A stretch of 64,000 bases of DNA from Paraburkholderia sp. BL25I1N1 (GCF_003002025.1 NZ_PVZB01000017.1:124001-188000), one strand, 5' to 3'. Shown: positions 17,436-26,713, numbered from the stretch's first letter. Program-made: numbers and translations. The notes: a model not told the origin generated them from the letters alone.

Positions 17436-18545
17436 ATGGAATACAGTCCGCCGCCCCTGTTCAAGCAAGGACCGTCCGCCCTCGCACGACTCGTATTTTT
17501 TGTCTTGCTGGCGATCGCCCTGCTGATCTCCGACGCACGCTTCAAAACGCTCGAAATCGTTCGCGGCGTGCTCGGCGCGGGTCTCTATCCGTTGCAACGC
17601 GCCGCCCTCGTGCCGCGCGATATGTTCGTGGGCGCCGCCGACCTGGCCGTGACCAGCGCCACGCTGCGCAGCGAAAACGACAAACTGCGCACCAAAGATC
17701 TGCAGCTTTCGCAGCAAGCCAATACGGCCGCTGGGTTGGCGGCCGAGAACGCGCATTTGCGCGCGCTGCTGCAACTGTCGCAGCGCTCCACCACGGAATC
17801 GCTGCCTGCCGAAATCCAGTACGACACGCGTGATCCGTTCACGCAGAAGGTCGTGATCGGCCGAGGTGCGCAGCAAGGCATCCAGAACGGTTCGCCGGTC
17901 GTCAACGAAGACGGCGTGATTGGCCAGGTAACGCGCGTGTTCCCGCTCCAAGCCGAAGTGACGCTGCTCACAGACAAAGATCAGGCAGTGCCTGTGCAGA
18001 TCGTGCGCACGGGTCTGCGCAGCGTGATTTACGGCACGCCGAAGGGCGACACGCTGGATCTGCGCTTCGTGCCGATCAGCGCCGACATTCAGACGGGCGA
18101 TGAACTCGTCACCAGCGGTCTGGACGGCGTGTATCCGCCGGGTCTGCCGGTCGCCAAGGTGGTGCGGGTCGACAAGCAGGCCGATACGGCGTTCGCGCGT
18201 GTGATCTGCCTGCCGGTCGCGCCGGTGCGCGGCGCGCGTCAGTTGCTGGTGCTGCATTACGTGAACAATGTGCCCCCGCGTCCGGCCGAAGAGCCCGACG
18301 CAGCCACGGCCGCGAAAGACGCAAAAGCGAAGAAAGGCGCCAAATCGGCCGACGGCAAGGCCGCGGCGGATAAATCCCCGGCAAAAGCCGGCGAAAAGGC
18401 CGCAGCCGAGAAACCCGTAACCGCCAAGCCCACCGAAAAAGCGCCGGCCAAACCGCCCGCAGCGGAGAAAAAGCCCGCCGCCGAAAAGAAACCGGCCGCT
18501 GACAAGAACGCGAAGCCGCCAGCCAAGCCAGGGGCCCAGCCATGA
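17436..18545 (+). CDS. mreC: Rod shape-determining protein MreC with Lys/Ala/Pro-rich tail
   Basis: A bitopic inner-membrane protein of 369 residues linking MreB to the periplasmic PBP2-RodA machinery. One membrane segment (about 14-33) is followed by a coiled coil (LRSENDKLRTKDLQLSQQ) and the paired beta-barrel MreC core up to about residue 275. The last ~95 residues are a periplasmic low-complexity tail of Lys, Ala, Pro and Glu (for example PAAEKKPAAEKKPAADK), longer than in the usual MreC. It overlaps mreD by four bases (ATGA). Confidence 0.95.
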   Translation: MEYSPPPLFKQGPSALARLVFFVLLAIALLISDARFKTLEIVRGVLGAGLYPLQRAALVPRDMFVGAADLAVTSATLRSENDKLRTKDLQLSQQANTAAGLAAENAHLRALLQLSQRSTTESLPAEIQYDTRDPFTQKVVIGRGAQQGIQNGSPVVNEDGVIGQVTRVFPLQAEVTLLTDKDQAVPVQIVRTGLRSVIYGTPKGDTLDLRFVPISADIQTGDELVTSGLDGVYPPGLPVAKVVRVDKQADTAFARVICLPVAPVRGARQLLVLHYVNNVPPRPAEEPDAATAAKDAKAKKGAKSADGKAAADKSPAKAGEKAAAEKPVTAKPTEKAPAKPPAAEKKPAAEKKPAADKNAKPPAKPGAQP

Positions 18546-19054
18546 ACCGTCCGCAATACATCCTGCAGCCGGTCAATCCTTACTTCATCTCGTTCAGCCT
18601 CGCTGCGGCGTTCCTGCTTAACCTGATGCCGTGGGGGCGCCTCGTCGGCGTGCCGGACTTCGTCGCGCTCGTATTGCTGTTCTGGAACGTGCACCAGCCG
18701 CGCAAAGTCGGCATGGGTATCGCGTTTTCGCTCGGTTTGCTGATGGATGTACACAACGCCAGCCTGCTCGGCGAGCACGCGCTGGCGTACACGTTGTTGT
18801 CGTACGGTGCGATCACGATTCACCGCCGTGTGCTGTGGATGTCGCTCGGCGTGCAGACCTTCGCGGTCATGCCGCTGCTCGTGGTCGCGCAACTGGTGCC
18901 GTTCGTGATCCGTTTGCTGACGGGCGCGGCGTTCCCGGGCTGGGGATATCTGATCGACGGCTTCGTCGAAGCCGCGCTGTGGCCGGTCACCAGCATGCTG
19001 CTGCTGATGCCGCAGCGCCGCCCCGCCGATCCGGACGATACGCGGCCTATTTGA
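18542..19054 (+). CDS. mreD: Rod shape-determining protein MreD
   Basis: A 170-residue polytopic membrane protein with about five or six hydrophobic segments: YFISFSLAAAFLLNLMPWG, PDFVALVLLFWNVHQPRKVG, the motif GLLMDVHNASLLGEHALAY, and a C-terminal ALWPVTSMLLLMPQRR. This is the standard MreD pattern. It starts within the mreC stop and lies 142 bases before mrdA. Confidence 0.95.
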   Translation: MNRPQYILQPVNPYFISFSLAAAFLLNLMPWGRLVGVPDFVALVLLFWNVHQPRKVGMGIAFSLGLLMDVHNASLLGEHALAYTLLSYGAITIHRRVLWMSLGVQTFAVMPLLVVAQLVPFVIRLLTGAAFPGWGYLIDGFVEAALWPVTSMLLLMPQRRPADPDDTRPI

Positions 19055-19196
19055 TCCCGCATCGAGCGCGCCGGCCGTTCTTGCCAGAACCCACTTTCCC
19101 GGCCCGCTCGACGCGCATCGCTGTTCATGCCTCCCGGTTCCGGCCGGAAAAGGCGCACACTCATGATGGCCGTCACCCGGCCTTTTGCAGAATCGC

Positions 19197-21512
19197 ATGA
19201 CCGAATTCAAGGACACTCAGCAACAGCTCTCGAAGTTCCGCCTGCGCGTCGCGGCGGCGGGCCTGTTCGTGTTCGTCTGCTTCGGGTTGATCGGCTTCCG
19301 TTTCCTGTTTCTGCAGGTCTGGCACTACAGCAAATACTCGCTGCAGGCCGATGAAAACCGCATCTCCGTTGCGCCGATCGTGCCGAACCGCGGCATCATC
19401 ACCGATCGCAACGGCGTGGTGCTGGCCAAGAACTACTCGGCCTACACGCTCGAACTGACGCCGTCGAAGCTGAACGACTCGATCGAAAACGTGATCGACA
19501 ACCTGGCCACGGTCGTTTCAATCGATGCACGCGACCGCCGCCGCTTCAAGAAGCTGCAGGAGGACTCGAAGAACTTCGAGAGCCTGCCAATCCGCACCCG
19601 ACTGACCGACGACGAAGTGGCGCGCTTCACCGCGCAGCGCTTCCGCTTTCCTGGCGTGGAAGTGCGCGCGCGCCTGTTCCGTCAATATCCGCTCGGGCCG
19701 ACCGCGGCGCACGTGATCGGCTACATCGGCCGGATTTCGCAGCGCGATCAGGACCGTATCGACGACGCAAGCGACCAGAACGACAGCGATCCGGACCACT
19801 ACGATCCGCGTCTGGACGCGAATAACTACAAGGGCACCGACTACATCGGCAAGATCGGCGTCGAGCAGAGTTACGAGACCGAGTTGCACGGCCAGACCGG
19901 TTTCGAGGAAGTGGAAGTGACCGCAGGCGGCCGCCCGGTGCGCACGTTGTCGCGAACCCAGGCGACGCCCGGCAACAACCTCGTGCTGTCGCTGGATATC
20001 GGCTTGCAGCAGGTCGCCGAGCAGGCCTTCGCGGGCCGCCGCGGCGCGCTGGTCGCGATCGAACCGTCGACGGGCGACGTGCTCGCCTTTGTGTCCGCGC
20101 CGAGCTTCGATCCGAATTCGTTCGTCGACGGCATCGACCAGCAGACCTGGGACGATCTCAACAACTCGCCCGACCATCCGCTGCTCAACCGTCCGCTGCA
20201 CGGCACCTATCCGCCGGGCTCGACCTACAAGCCCTTCATGGCGCTCGCCGCGCTCACGCTGCACAAGCGCACGCCGGGCTGGGGCTTCCAGGATCCCGGT
20301 TCGTACACCTTCGGCGGCCACACGTTCCGCAACGACGTGCGTTCGGGCCAAGGCTGGGTCGATATGAACCGCGCGATCGTGGTGTCGAACGACACGTATT
20401 TCTACATGCTCGCGCACGATCTCGGCGTCAACAATATCGCCAACTTCATGAAACCGTGGGGTTTCGGCCAGATCACCGGCATCGACATTTCGGGCGAGGC
20501 GAAGGGCATTCTTCCCTCCACGGAATGGAAGCGCAAGGCGTACCGCAAGCCCGAGCAGCAACGCTGGTATGAAGGCGAAACGATCAGTCTCGGCATTGGC
20601 CAGGGCTACAACTCGTTCACCATTCTCCAGCTCGCTCACGCCACGGCCACGCTCGCGAACAACGGCGTCGTGATGAAGCCGCACCTCGTGCGCGACATCG
20701 AGAATCCGATCACGAAAGACACGCGGCCGGTGGTGCGCGATCCGAGCGACAAGATCGCGGTCAAGCAATCGGACATCGACATCATCAAGCGCGCGATGGA
20801 AGGCGTCGTGACCAACGGCACGGCGTCGAAGCTGTTCATCGGCGCGCCGTATCAGGCGGCCGGCAAGACGGGTACGGCGCAGGTCTACTCGCTGCAGGGC
20901 GCGAACTACAAAGGCCACGCGGTCGCCGAGCATCTGCGCGACCACGCGCTCTTCATCGCGTTCGCACCAGCCGAGCAACCGAAGATCGCGCTCGCGCTGA
21001 TCGTCGAAAACGGCGGCTGGGGTGCGGAATCCGCAGGCCCGATTGCGCGCAAGGTGCTCGACTATTACCTGGTCGGCAAGAACAAACCGGGTGCGCAGCA
21101 AGCGGCCATCGAAGCAGCGGCGTCGGCAACCGAAGATGCGTCCGCGCCGGAAGTCGGCGGCGCACCGCTGGCGCCGCAGGACGGCGTGCAGCCGGTCAAG
21201 GTCGCAGCGGGCTTCACCGCGCTGCCGATTCCCGGCGCGGCTTCGGCGGCAGCGGCGGCCTCCGCTGCGGCGGCTGCGAAGGCGGCGTCCGCGGCGGCAG
21301 CAGCTTCCGCCCCTGATGCCGCATCGGCACCGGTTGCCGCCTCGACGTCCGCATCCACCGCCACGAAGAATCCGTCGTCGCGTAAATCCGGCGTCCCGCA
21401 TAAACCCCGTCCGGCCAGCGAGCCGGCGCCGACAGCCGCCGCTGCGTCGCGCGATGGCGGCATTCAGGCCACGTCGCCACGCCAGCCGGTTTCCGGCGGC
21501 ATCGACGAGTAA
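19197..21512 (+). CDS. mrdA: Penicillin-binding protein 2 with long Ala/Ser-rich C-terminal tail
   Basis: Class B PBP, the elongasome transpeptidase partner of RodA, 771 residues. An N-terminal membrane anchor (about 18-40) precedes the PBP dimer domain and the transpeptidase with SxxK at Ser342-Lys345 (PPGSTYKPFMAL), an SND motif in VVSNDTYFY and a KTGTAQV box. The catalytic domain ends near residue 625. The remaining ~145 residues are Ala/Ser-rich low complexity followed by a basic Pro-rich stretch, unusual for PBP2. An in-frame TTG lies at 19185, but the ATG at 19197 gives the family N-terminus MTEFKDTQQQL. Confidence 0.95.
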   Translation: MTEFKDTQQQLSKFRLRVAAAGLFVFVCFGLIGFRFLFLQVWHYSKYSLQADENRISVAPIVPNRGIITDRNGVVLAKNYSAYTLELTPSKLNDSIENVIDNLATVVSIDARDRRRFKKLQEDSKNFESLPIRTRLTDDEVARFTAQRFRFPGVEVRARLFRQYPLGPTAAHVIGYIGRISQRDQDRIDDASDQNDSDPDHYDPRLDANNYKGTDYIGKIGVEQSYETELHGQTGFEEVEVTAGGRPVRTLSRTQATPGNNLVLSLDIGLQQVAEQAFAGRRGALVAIEPSTGDVLAFVSAPSFDPNSFVDGIDQQTWDDLNNSPDHPLLNRPLHGTYPPGSTYKPFMALAALTLHKRTPGWGFQDPGSYTFGGHTFRNDVRSGQGWVDMNRAIVVSNDTYFYMLAHDLGVNNIANFMKPWGFGQITGIDISGEAKGILPSTEWKRKAYRKPEQQRWYEGETISLGIGQGYNSFTILQLAHATATLANNGVVMKPHLVRDIENPITKDTRPVVRDPSDKIAVKQSDIDIIKRAMEGVVTNGTASKLFIGAPYQAAGKTGTAQVYSLQGANYKGHAVAEHLRDHALFIAFAPAEQPKIALALIVENGGWGAESAGPIARKVLDYYLVGKNKPGAQQAAIEAAASATEDASAPEVGGAPLAPQDGVQPVKVAAGFTALPIPGAASAAAAASAAAAAKAASAAAAASAPDAASAPVAASTSASTATKNPSSRKSGVPHKPRPASEPAPTAAAASRDGGIQATSPRQPVSGGIDE

Positions 21513-21521
21513 GGAGAAGGC

Positions 21522-22670
21522 ATGCAATTCGACAAGCGCGCCTGGCTCGACCGCATCAAGCGGATGTTCGCGGGCTTCGATCGCCCGCTCGCACTGATCG
21601 TGTTTCTGCTGTTGTGCGTCGGCATCGTCACGCTGTACAGCGCGAGTCTGGATGTCCCCGGCCGCGTGGAAGACCAGTTGCGCAACATCATGCTGACCTT
21701 CGTGCTGATGTGGGCGCTCGCCAATGTGCCACCCACCACGCTGATGCGCTTCGCGGTTCCGCTCTATACATTCGGGATCGCGTTACTGGTCGCGGTGGCG
21801 CTATTCGGCCTCACGCGCAAAGGTGCGAAGCGTTGGATCAATGTGGGCGTGGTGATCCAGCCGTCGGAAATCCTGAAGATCGCCACGCCGTTGATGCTCG
21901 CCTGGTACTACCAGCGGCGCGAAGGGGTAATGCGCTGGTACGACTTTCTGGTCGGTCTGGTGATTCTCGCGGTGCCGGTCGGCCTGATCGCCAAGCAGCC
22001 CGACCTCGGCACAGCCGTGCTGGTGTTCGCGGCCGGCCTCTTCGTGATTTACTTCGCTGGCCTGAGTTTCAAGCTGATCGTGCCGGTGCTGATTGCAGGC
22101 GTGATCGCGGTCGCGTCCATTGCGGCCTTTCAGGACAAAATCTGTCAGCCGGAAGTGCAATGGCCGCTGATGCACGACTACCAGAAACACCGCATCTGCA
22201 CACTGCTCGATCCGACTTCCGATCCGCTCGGCAAGGGCTTCCATACCATTCAGGCGGTCATTGCGATCGGCTCGGGTGGCCCGCTTGGCAAAGGCTGGCT
22301 GAAGGGCACGCAGGCGCACCTGGAGTTCATCCCTGAGAAGCACACCGACTTCATTTTCGCCGTGTTCTCCGAAGAGTTCGGGCTGGCGGGCGGCGTCGTG
22401 CTGCTCACGCTATACATGCTGTTGATCGCGCGTGGCCTGTATATCGCGGCCAATGGCGCGACGCTATTTGGACGCCTGTTAGCCGGCTCATTGACCATGG
22501 CGTTTTTCACCTACGCGTTCGTGAATATCGGCATGGTGAGCGGCATCTTGCCGGTGGTCGGCGTGCCGTTGCCATTCATGAGTTACGGTGGCACCGCGCT
22601 GACCACGCTGGGCGTCGCGATCGGCCTGATCATGAGTGTCGCGCGGCAGAAGCGGTTGATGCAGAGCTAG
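21522..22670 (+). CDS. rodA: RodA, SEDS peptidoglycan glycosyltransferase
   Basis: A 382-residue polytopic SEDS-family protein that polymerises lipid II for cell elongation with PBP2. It has about ten membrane segments. Family motifs include LYSASLD, GAKRWINVGVVIQPSEILK, KQPDLGTAVLV and the C-terminal PFMSYGGTALTTLGVAIGL. It begins 9 bases after mrdA behind a strong AAGGAGA site. It is last gene of the operon, followed by a clear terminator. Confidence 0.97.
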   Translation: MQFDKRAWLDRIKRMFAGFDRPLALIVFLLLCVGIVTLYSASLDVPGRVEDQLRNIMLTFVLMWALANVPPTTLMRFAVPLYTFGIALLVAVALFGLTRKGAKRWINVGVVIQPSEILKIATPLMLAWYYQRREGVMRWYDFLVGLVILAVPVGLIAKQPDLGTAVLVFAAGLFVIYFAGLSFKLIVPVLIAGVIAVASIAAFQDKICQPEVQWPLMHDYQKHRICTLLDPTSDPLGKGFHTIQAVIAIGSGGPLGKGWLKGTQAHLEFIPEKHTDFIFAVFSEEFGLAGGVVLLTLYMLLIARGLYIAANGATLFGRLLAGSLTMAFFTYAFVNIGMVSGILPVVGVPLPFMSYGGTALTTLGVAIGLIMSVARQKRLMQS

Positions 22671-22715
22671 CGCGGCGGTGCCGCGCGGGCTTTGCCGGCG
22701 ACTCCATAAGCAAAC

Positions 22716-22744
22716 GGGACGCTCTTCACGGAGCGTCCCTTTTT
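22716..22744 (+). terminator. Rho-independent terminator after rodA
   Basis: GGGACGCTC (22716-22724) pairs with GAGCGTCCC (22731-22739) around a 6-base loop, followed by a run of five T. It ends the mreBCD-mrdA-rodA transcript. Confidence 0.85.
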
Positions 22745-22776
22745 GCATCCAGCGTCGTTATCAAAACACCACGGTC

Positions 22777-23481
22777 TTACTGCGGCTTCACTTCCTTCTG
22801 ATCCCGCAACTGCGCGCTGAGTTGCTGATACTTGAGGCGCGCCGCCGGATCGCCCTGCGCCGCCGCGGCTGCGTAATAAGCGCGCGCCACGTTGAGATTC
22901 TTCTCCACACCGTCGCCGCCCCGCTCATAAAACGAGCCGGCCACGTATTGCGCGGTCATGTCGCCGCCCTGCGCGGCTTTCTTGTACCAGACGAACGCCT
23001 GCTTGTTGTCGCGCTCGGTGCCGCGGCCATCGAGGAACTGATTGGCCAGTGCCAGCTCCGCCTGCACGTGTCCCTGCTCCGCCGCCTTCAGGAACCAGCG
23101 GTGCGCCTCAACCGGATCGCGCCCGACGAACTCGCCATCGTCGTACATCTTGCCGTACACGTATTGCGCGTGCGACATGTTGGCGTCGGCGGCCTTGCGC
23201 AGCCATTTCTTGCCTTCATCGACATTGACCGACGTGCCTTCGCCGTTGAGCAGCATCATCGCGTAGTTGAACTCGGCGAGACGGCTGCCGCGCTCGGCAG
23301 CTTTGCGGAACTCGACAAGCGCCGCAGCCAGATTGCCGGCGTTGTAGTCGGCGACCGCGGTTTGCGTCTCCGGATCATTCGACTTCGCGATCCGGCTGTC
23401 TTGCGCATAGGCCGCCACATTCGCCATCAATGCCGCTGCAACTGCCAGACGCACCACGACGCACTGCACCATCCCCTTCAT
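22777..23481 (-). CDS. Sel1-repeat secreted protein
   Basis: A 234-residue protein with a signal peptide (about 1-25, ending AYA-Q) and four or five Sel1-like repeats, for example SRLAEFNYAMMLLNGEGTSV, SHAQYVYGKMYDDGEF and DMTAQYVAGSFYERGGDGV. Sel1 repeats are scaffolds for protein contacts. The frame is open well upstream, but the ATG at 23481 has GGAGGTGAGG just ahead and yields the signal peptide. Its start overlaps the aldolase stop (ATGA), suggesting cotranscription. The partner is unknown. Confidence 0.85.
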   Translation of the reverse strand: MKGMVQCVVVRLAVAAALMANVAAYAQDSRIAKSNDPETQTAVADYNAGNLAAALVEFRKAAERGSRLAEFNYAMMLLNGEGTSVNVDEGKKWLRKAADANMSHAQYVYGKMYDDGEFVGRDPVEAHRWFLKAAEQGHVQAELALANQFLDGRGTERDNKQAFVWYKKAAQGGDMTAQYVAGSFYERGGDGVEKNLNVARAYYAAAAAQGDPAARLKYQQLSAQLRDQKEVKPQ

Positions 23482-24260
23482 GACCTCACCTCCTGCAGCG
23501 CCTGGCGAGTCGCGCGCAACATCCACATGACATCGGCGGCCAGAGCGATGAATCGAAAACCGGCATCGCGGTGCTGCTTCGCACTCGCGACGTCCATGGC
23601 AAAAATACCGGCAGCAATGCCCACCTTGTCCGCAGCGCTGACGATGCGCGCCATTGCGGCCTGCACGTCGGCGTGCTTCGAATCGCCGAGATGACCGAGG
23701 CTCGCGGCGAGATCCGCCGGCCCGACGAACAGGCAATCGACGCCCGGCGTCGCCGCGATCTTTTCCACTTCCTGCAAGCCGCGCGCCGACTCGATCTGCA
23801 CGATGGTCGCAATCTGCGCGTTGGCCGTCTGCACGTAGTCACGCCGCATGCCGTAACCCGCAGCCCGCACCGCGCCGGCGACGCCGCGCTCACCGTCGAG
23901 CGCGCCGGCGGTCGGATATTGCGTGAGACGCACGGCGCGCGCCGCCTCGTCCGCGGACTCGATATTCGGGAACATCAGCGTGCGCGCGCCGGCATCCAGC
24001 ACACGCTTGACGAACCATGCCTCGCTGGACGGCACGCGCACCACCGGCTCGCTCGGCAGATGCGCGGCGGCGATCGCGCGCAATTGCGAGGCGACGTCGC
24101 CGCTATCGTTCGGCGAGTGCTCCATGTCGATCAGCAGCCAGTCGTAACCGGCGTGCGCGAGCGCTTCGGCGGCGGCGTCGCTGCCGAGCGAGAGCCACAG
24201 TCCGAACAGCGGATCGGTTTCTTTAAGGCGTGACTTGAGGGGATTGGTGAAGGTGCTCAT
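23478..24260 (-). CDS. HpcH/HpaI-family class II aldolase
   Basis: A metal-dependent aldolase of 260 residues in the family of 4-hydroxy-2-oxoheptanedioate aldolase and 2-dehydro-3-deoxyglucarate aldolase. Markers are FGLWLSLGSDAAAEALAHAG, the metal/base region WLLIDMEHSPND (about 44-55), VQIESARGLQEVEKIA and CLFVGPADLAASLG. Substrate cannot be fixed: no aromatic-catabolism or glucarate genes flank it. The ATG at 24260 (MSTFTNPLKSRL) fits the family better than the one at 24278. Confidence 0.88.
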   Translation of the reverse strand: MSTFTNPLKSRLKETDPLFGLWLSLGSDAAAEALAHAGYDWLLIDMEHSPNDSGDVASQLRAIAAAHLPSEPVVRVPSSEAWFVKRVLDAGARTLMFPNIESADEAARAVRLTQYPTAGALDGERGVAGAVRAAGYGMRRDYVQTANAQIATIVQIESARGLQEVEKIAATPGVDCLFVGPADLAASLGHLGDSKHADVQAAMARIVSAADKVGIAAGIFAMDVASAKQHRDAGFRFIALAADVMWMLRATRQALQEVRS

Positions 24261-24446
24261 CGCCGCGCTCCCTCGCAATGAAGCGGCGCTTCGCCTGAAC
24301 TGCGGAAAAGCGCGCTGGCCTTGTGGGCCAGATGAGCGCCCGGGCCGTGGCGGCCCGGCTGCCTGCTGCGACGCAATGCGGTGACCGGCATGTCTCGCTC
24401 CGTGTGGTTGTCGGAGCGATCATACCGTGACAATAACGCGAGGGTT

Positions 24447-24464
24447 GGGCCGCGCGAGCGGCCC
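24447..24464 (-). terminator. Hairpin downstream of queD
   Basis: GGGCCGC (24447-24453) pairs with GCGGCCC (24458-24464) around GCGA, 22 bases after the queD stop on the minus strand. It has no good T-run, so it may only stabilise the 3' end. Confidence 0.4.
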
Positions 24465-24485
24465 GCGAGCGTCGGGTTACAGGCT

Positions 24486-24932
24486 TTAGTCGCGGACCAC
24501 GTCGGCCCAGCAATTCGGCGTCTCGTACAGACGCAGCTTGTGCAGACGCAGATTCACGCCGTAGTGCGCGTCGTAGACGTTCGCGAGAATGTCGAACGCC
24601 ACGGCGGCAAGATTTTCGACGGTGGGAATGCGATCGAGCACGACCGTCTTGTGGCCGGCCATCGTTTCCAGGAAACCGCGCACTTGCGCGTCGCCTTCGT
24701 AGACGAGAAACGCGTGGTCCCACTTGTCGACGAGATGCTCGACGGCGAGCGACTTCACGTCGGCGAAGTCCATCACCATGCCGCGATCGGGCGCGCCTTC
24801 GGTGTCGACCAGATCGCCTTGCAGCGTGATTTCGAGCACATAGCGATGACCGTGCAGATTACGGCACTGGCTGCGGTGATCGGGGATGCGGTGACCCGCG
24901 TCGAATTCGAGTTTTCGTGTAATCGTCAGCAC
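24486..24932 (-). CDS. queD: 6-carboxy-5,6,7,8-tetrahydropterin synthase
   Basis: Second step of queuosine-precursor synthesis: converts dihydroneopterin triphosphate to 6-carboxytetrahydropterin. A 148-residue T-fold enzyme. The zinc ligands are His14 (FDAGHR) and His27/His29 (NLHGHR), and Cys23 is the catalytic Cys. MVMDFADVKSL and PTVENLAA are family marks. It ends the queC-queE-queD set, 6 bases after queE. Confidence 0.95.
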   Translation of the reverse strand: MLTITRKLEFDAGHRIPDHRSQCRNLHGHRYVLEITLQGDLVDTEGAPDRGMVMDFADVKSLAVEHLVDKWDHAFLVYEGDAQVRGFLETMAGHKTVVLDRIPTVENLAAVAFDILANVYDAHYGVNLRLHKLRLYETPNCWADVVRD

Positions 24933-24938
24933 GGCAAA

Positions 24939-25571
24939 TCAGGGAATGTTCAGATACTTGTGGGTCTGCATCGACAGGCGCCATTGCGGATGGCGTTTGC
25001 ACCAGTCGATCGCGAGTTTGGTGTTGAGGTCGCGCGACGGCCCGTCCATAGGCTGGACGAGGAAATACTCGAAGTCGAGCTTCGCATACTCGGACAAACG
25101 CTGGTTGTCCTGCGGAATCACAACCTTCAATTCGTTGCCCTTGGTCACGACGAGCGGTGCGTCGGCCTTCGGGCTCACGCAGATCCAGTCGATCGTTTCG
25201 AGCACCGGCAGCGAGCCGTTGGTTTCGATGGCGATTTCGAAGCCGGCGGCATGCAGCGCGTCGACCAACGGTTGATCGATCTGCAGCATCGGCTCGCCGC
25301 CCGTGCACACCACGAAACGCTCGCCCTCGCCTTCGGGCCATTGCGACGCGATCATCTTCACGAGATCGTCAGCCGTGCGGTACTTGCCGCCGTTCTCGCC
25401 GTCGGTGCCGACAAAATCCGTATCGCAGAAGCGGCACACCGCCTCGGCACGATCTTCTTCGCGGCCCGACCACAGATTGCAGCCGGCGAACCGGCAAAAG
25501 ACAGCCGGACGCCCGGCATTCGCGCCCTCGCCCTGCAACGTGTAGAAGATTTCCTTGACCGCGTAAGCCAT
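24939..25571 (-). CDS. queE: 7-carboxy-7-deazaguanine synthase, CX14CX2C type
   Basis: Radical-SAM enzyme that rearranges 6-carboxytetrahydropterin to 7-carboxy-7-deazaguanine. It has 210 residues. Instead of the usual CxxxCxxC, the iron-sulfur Cys are C31, C46 and C49, i.e. CX14CX2C, with an insertion after the first Cys; this is the variant known from Burkholderia multivorans QueE. TLQGEGANAGRPAVFCR and TGGEPMLQID follow the family. It sits between queC and queD. Confidence 0.95.
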   Translation of the reverse strand: MAYAVKEIFYTLQGEGANAGRPAVFCRFAGCNLWSGREEDRAEAVCRFCDTDFVGTDGENGGKYRTADDLVKMIASQWPEGEGERFVVCTGGEPMLQIDQPLVDALHAAGFEIAIETNGSLPVLETIDWICVSPKADAPLVVTKGNELKVVIPQDNQRLSEYAKLDFEYFLVQPMDGPSRDLNTKLAIDWCKRHPQWRLSMQTHKYLNIP

Positions 25572-25634
25572 GCTGCTTTCTGCCCTGTGTTCCTGAAAAT
25601 TATTGCCTGAGTTGCGCTGCTGCGCCGCGCGTCA

Positions 25635-26369
25635 TCAGAGCGGCGCCTCGGTGACCTTCTCACCCGACAGATACGCCTCGTAACCGCGCTTGCGCAAACG
25701 GCACGCCGGGCATTCGCCACAACCGAAACCCCATGCATGCAATTCAGCGCGTTCGCCGACATAGCATGTATGCGTCTCAACGCGCACCAGCTCGACCAGC
25801 TCGTCGCCGCCGAGCTCGTGTGCGAGACGCCACGTGTCGGCTTTGTCCAGCCACATCAACGGTGTTTCGAGCAGGATGCGCGTGTCCATGCCAAGGTTCA
25901 ACGCGACTTGCAACGCCTTCATCGTGTCGTCGCGGCAGTCGGGATAGCCCGAGAAATCCGTCTCGCACATGCCGCCGACCAGCACCTGCAAACCACGTCG
26001 ATAGGCAATCGCCGCAGCGATGGTCATGAACATCAGATTGCGGCCCGGCACGAACGTGTTCGGCAAACCGTTCGCCGTAGCTTCGATCTCGATCTCGCGC
26101 GTCATCGCCGTATCGCTGATCGCGCCGAGCACCGACAGATCGATCATGTGGTCGTCGCCGAGACGCTCGGCCCATGCCGGAAATGCGCGCGCGACCGCAT
26201 TGCGAAATCCCTCGCGGCATTCCAGTTCGACGCGGTGCCGCTGACCGTAATCGAAGCCCAGTGTCTCAACCGTTTCATAACGTTCGAGCGCCCAGGCGAG
26301 ACATGTGGCGGAATCCTGGCCGCCGGAAAACAGCACCAGAGCGCTACGTTTAGCGTCTTTGCGGATCAC
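25635..26369 (-). CDS. queC: 7-cyano-7-deazaguanine synthase
   Basis: Converts 7-carboxy-7-deazaguanine to preQ0 with ATP and ammonia. It has 244 residues. The PP-loop SGGQDSATCL is at about 15-24, and the zinc site is the late Cys in HTCYVG plus CGECPACRLR. The GTG at 26369 is chosen: GGAG lies 7 bases ahead and the product begins just before the PP-loop strand as expected, while the upstream open frame has no family similarity. First of the que genes. Confidence 0.94.
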   Translation of the reverse strand: MIRKDAKRSALVLFSGGQDSATCLAWALERYETVETLGFDYGQRHRVELECREGFRNAVARAFPAWAERLGDDHMIDLSVLGAISDTAMTREIEIEATANGLPNTFVPGRNLMFMTIAAAIAYRRGLQVLVGGMCETDFSGYPDCRDDTMKALQVALNLGMDTRILLETPLMWLDKADTWRLAHELGGDELVELVRVETHTCYVGERAELHAWGFGCGECPACRLRKRGYEAYLSGEKVTEAPL

Positions 26370-26711
26370 CGTGAAACTCCGTGAATGAAGAGTGCCACGT
26401 CGCGCTGCGCGAGGTGCGCCATGCAAGCAACGCGGCGCGACGCGTGCCGGCACTGCTGCCGGCCCAAAGCAGTATAGGCCGCGCCTTCCGCTCGCAGAGT
26501 CGCTGGGCGCTTATACCGTTAATCGTCGGGCGAAGGGTTCGGTGCTAGTGGCGGCGTTGCCGCGCGGCACCCAGGCGACGCACTTACGTGCAAGTCCTTG
26601 AACTGGCGCGATTTTATCACGCGACGCCGAACACCGCCGAGCGCGCCCTGCACACGTGGCGCACGCAAGCCGAAGCAACGCTGCCCGTCACGCCCCATCA
26701 CACCAGGCGCA
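26370..26711. other. Gene-free stretch between queC and tRNA-Phe
   Basis: About 340 bases. The region nearest queC holds an inverted repeat, CGTCGCGC (26398-26405) with GCGCGACG (26435-26442), in its leader. A preQ1 riboswitch was looked for by eye and none was recognised. The rest shows nothing supportable. Confidence 0.4.
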
Positions 26712-26713
26712 CA

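Noticed and set aside
26370..26711. preQ1 riboswitch before queC
   Set aside because: No preQ1-I or preQ1-II pattern could be recognised; only a simple inverted repeat is present.
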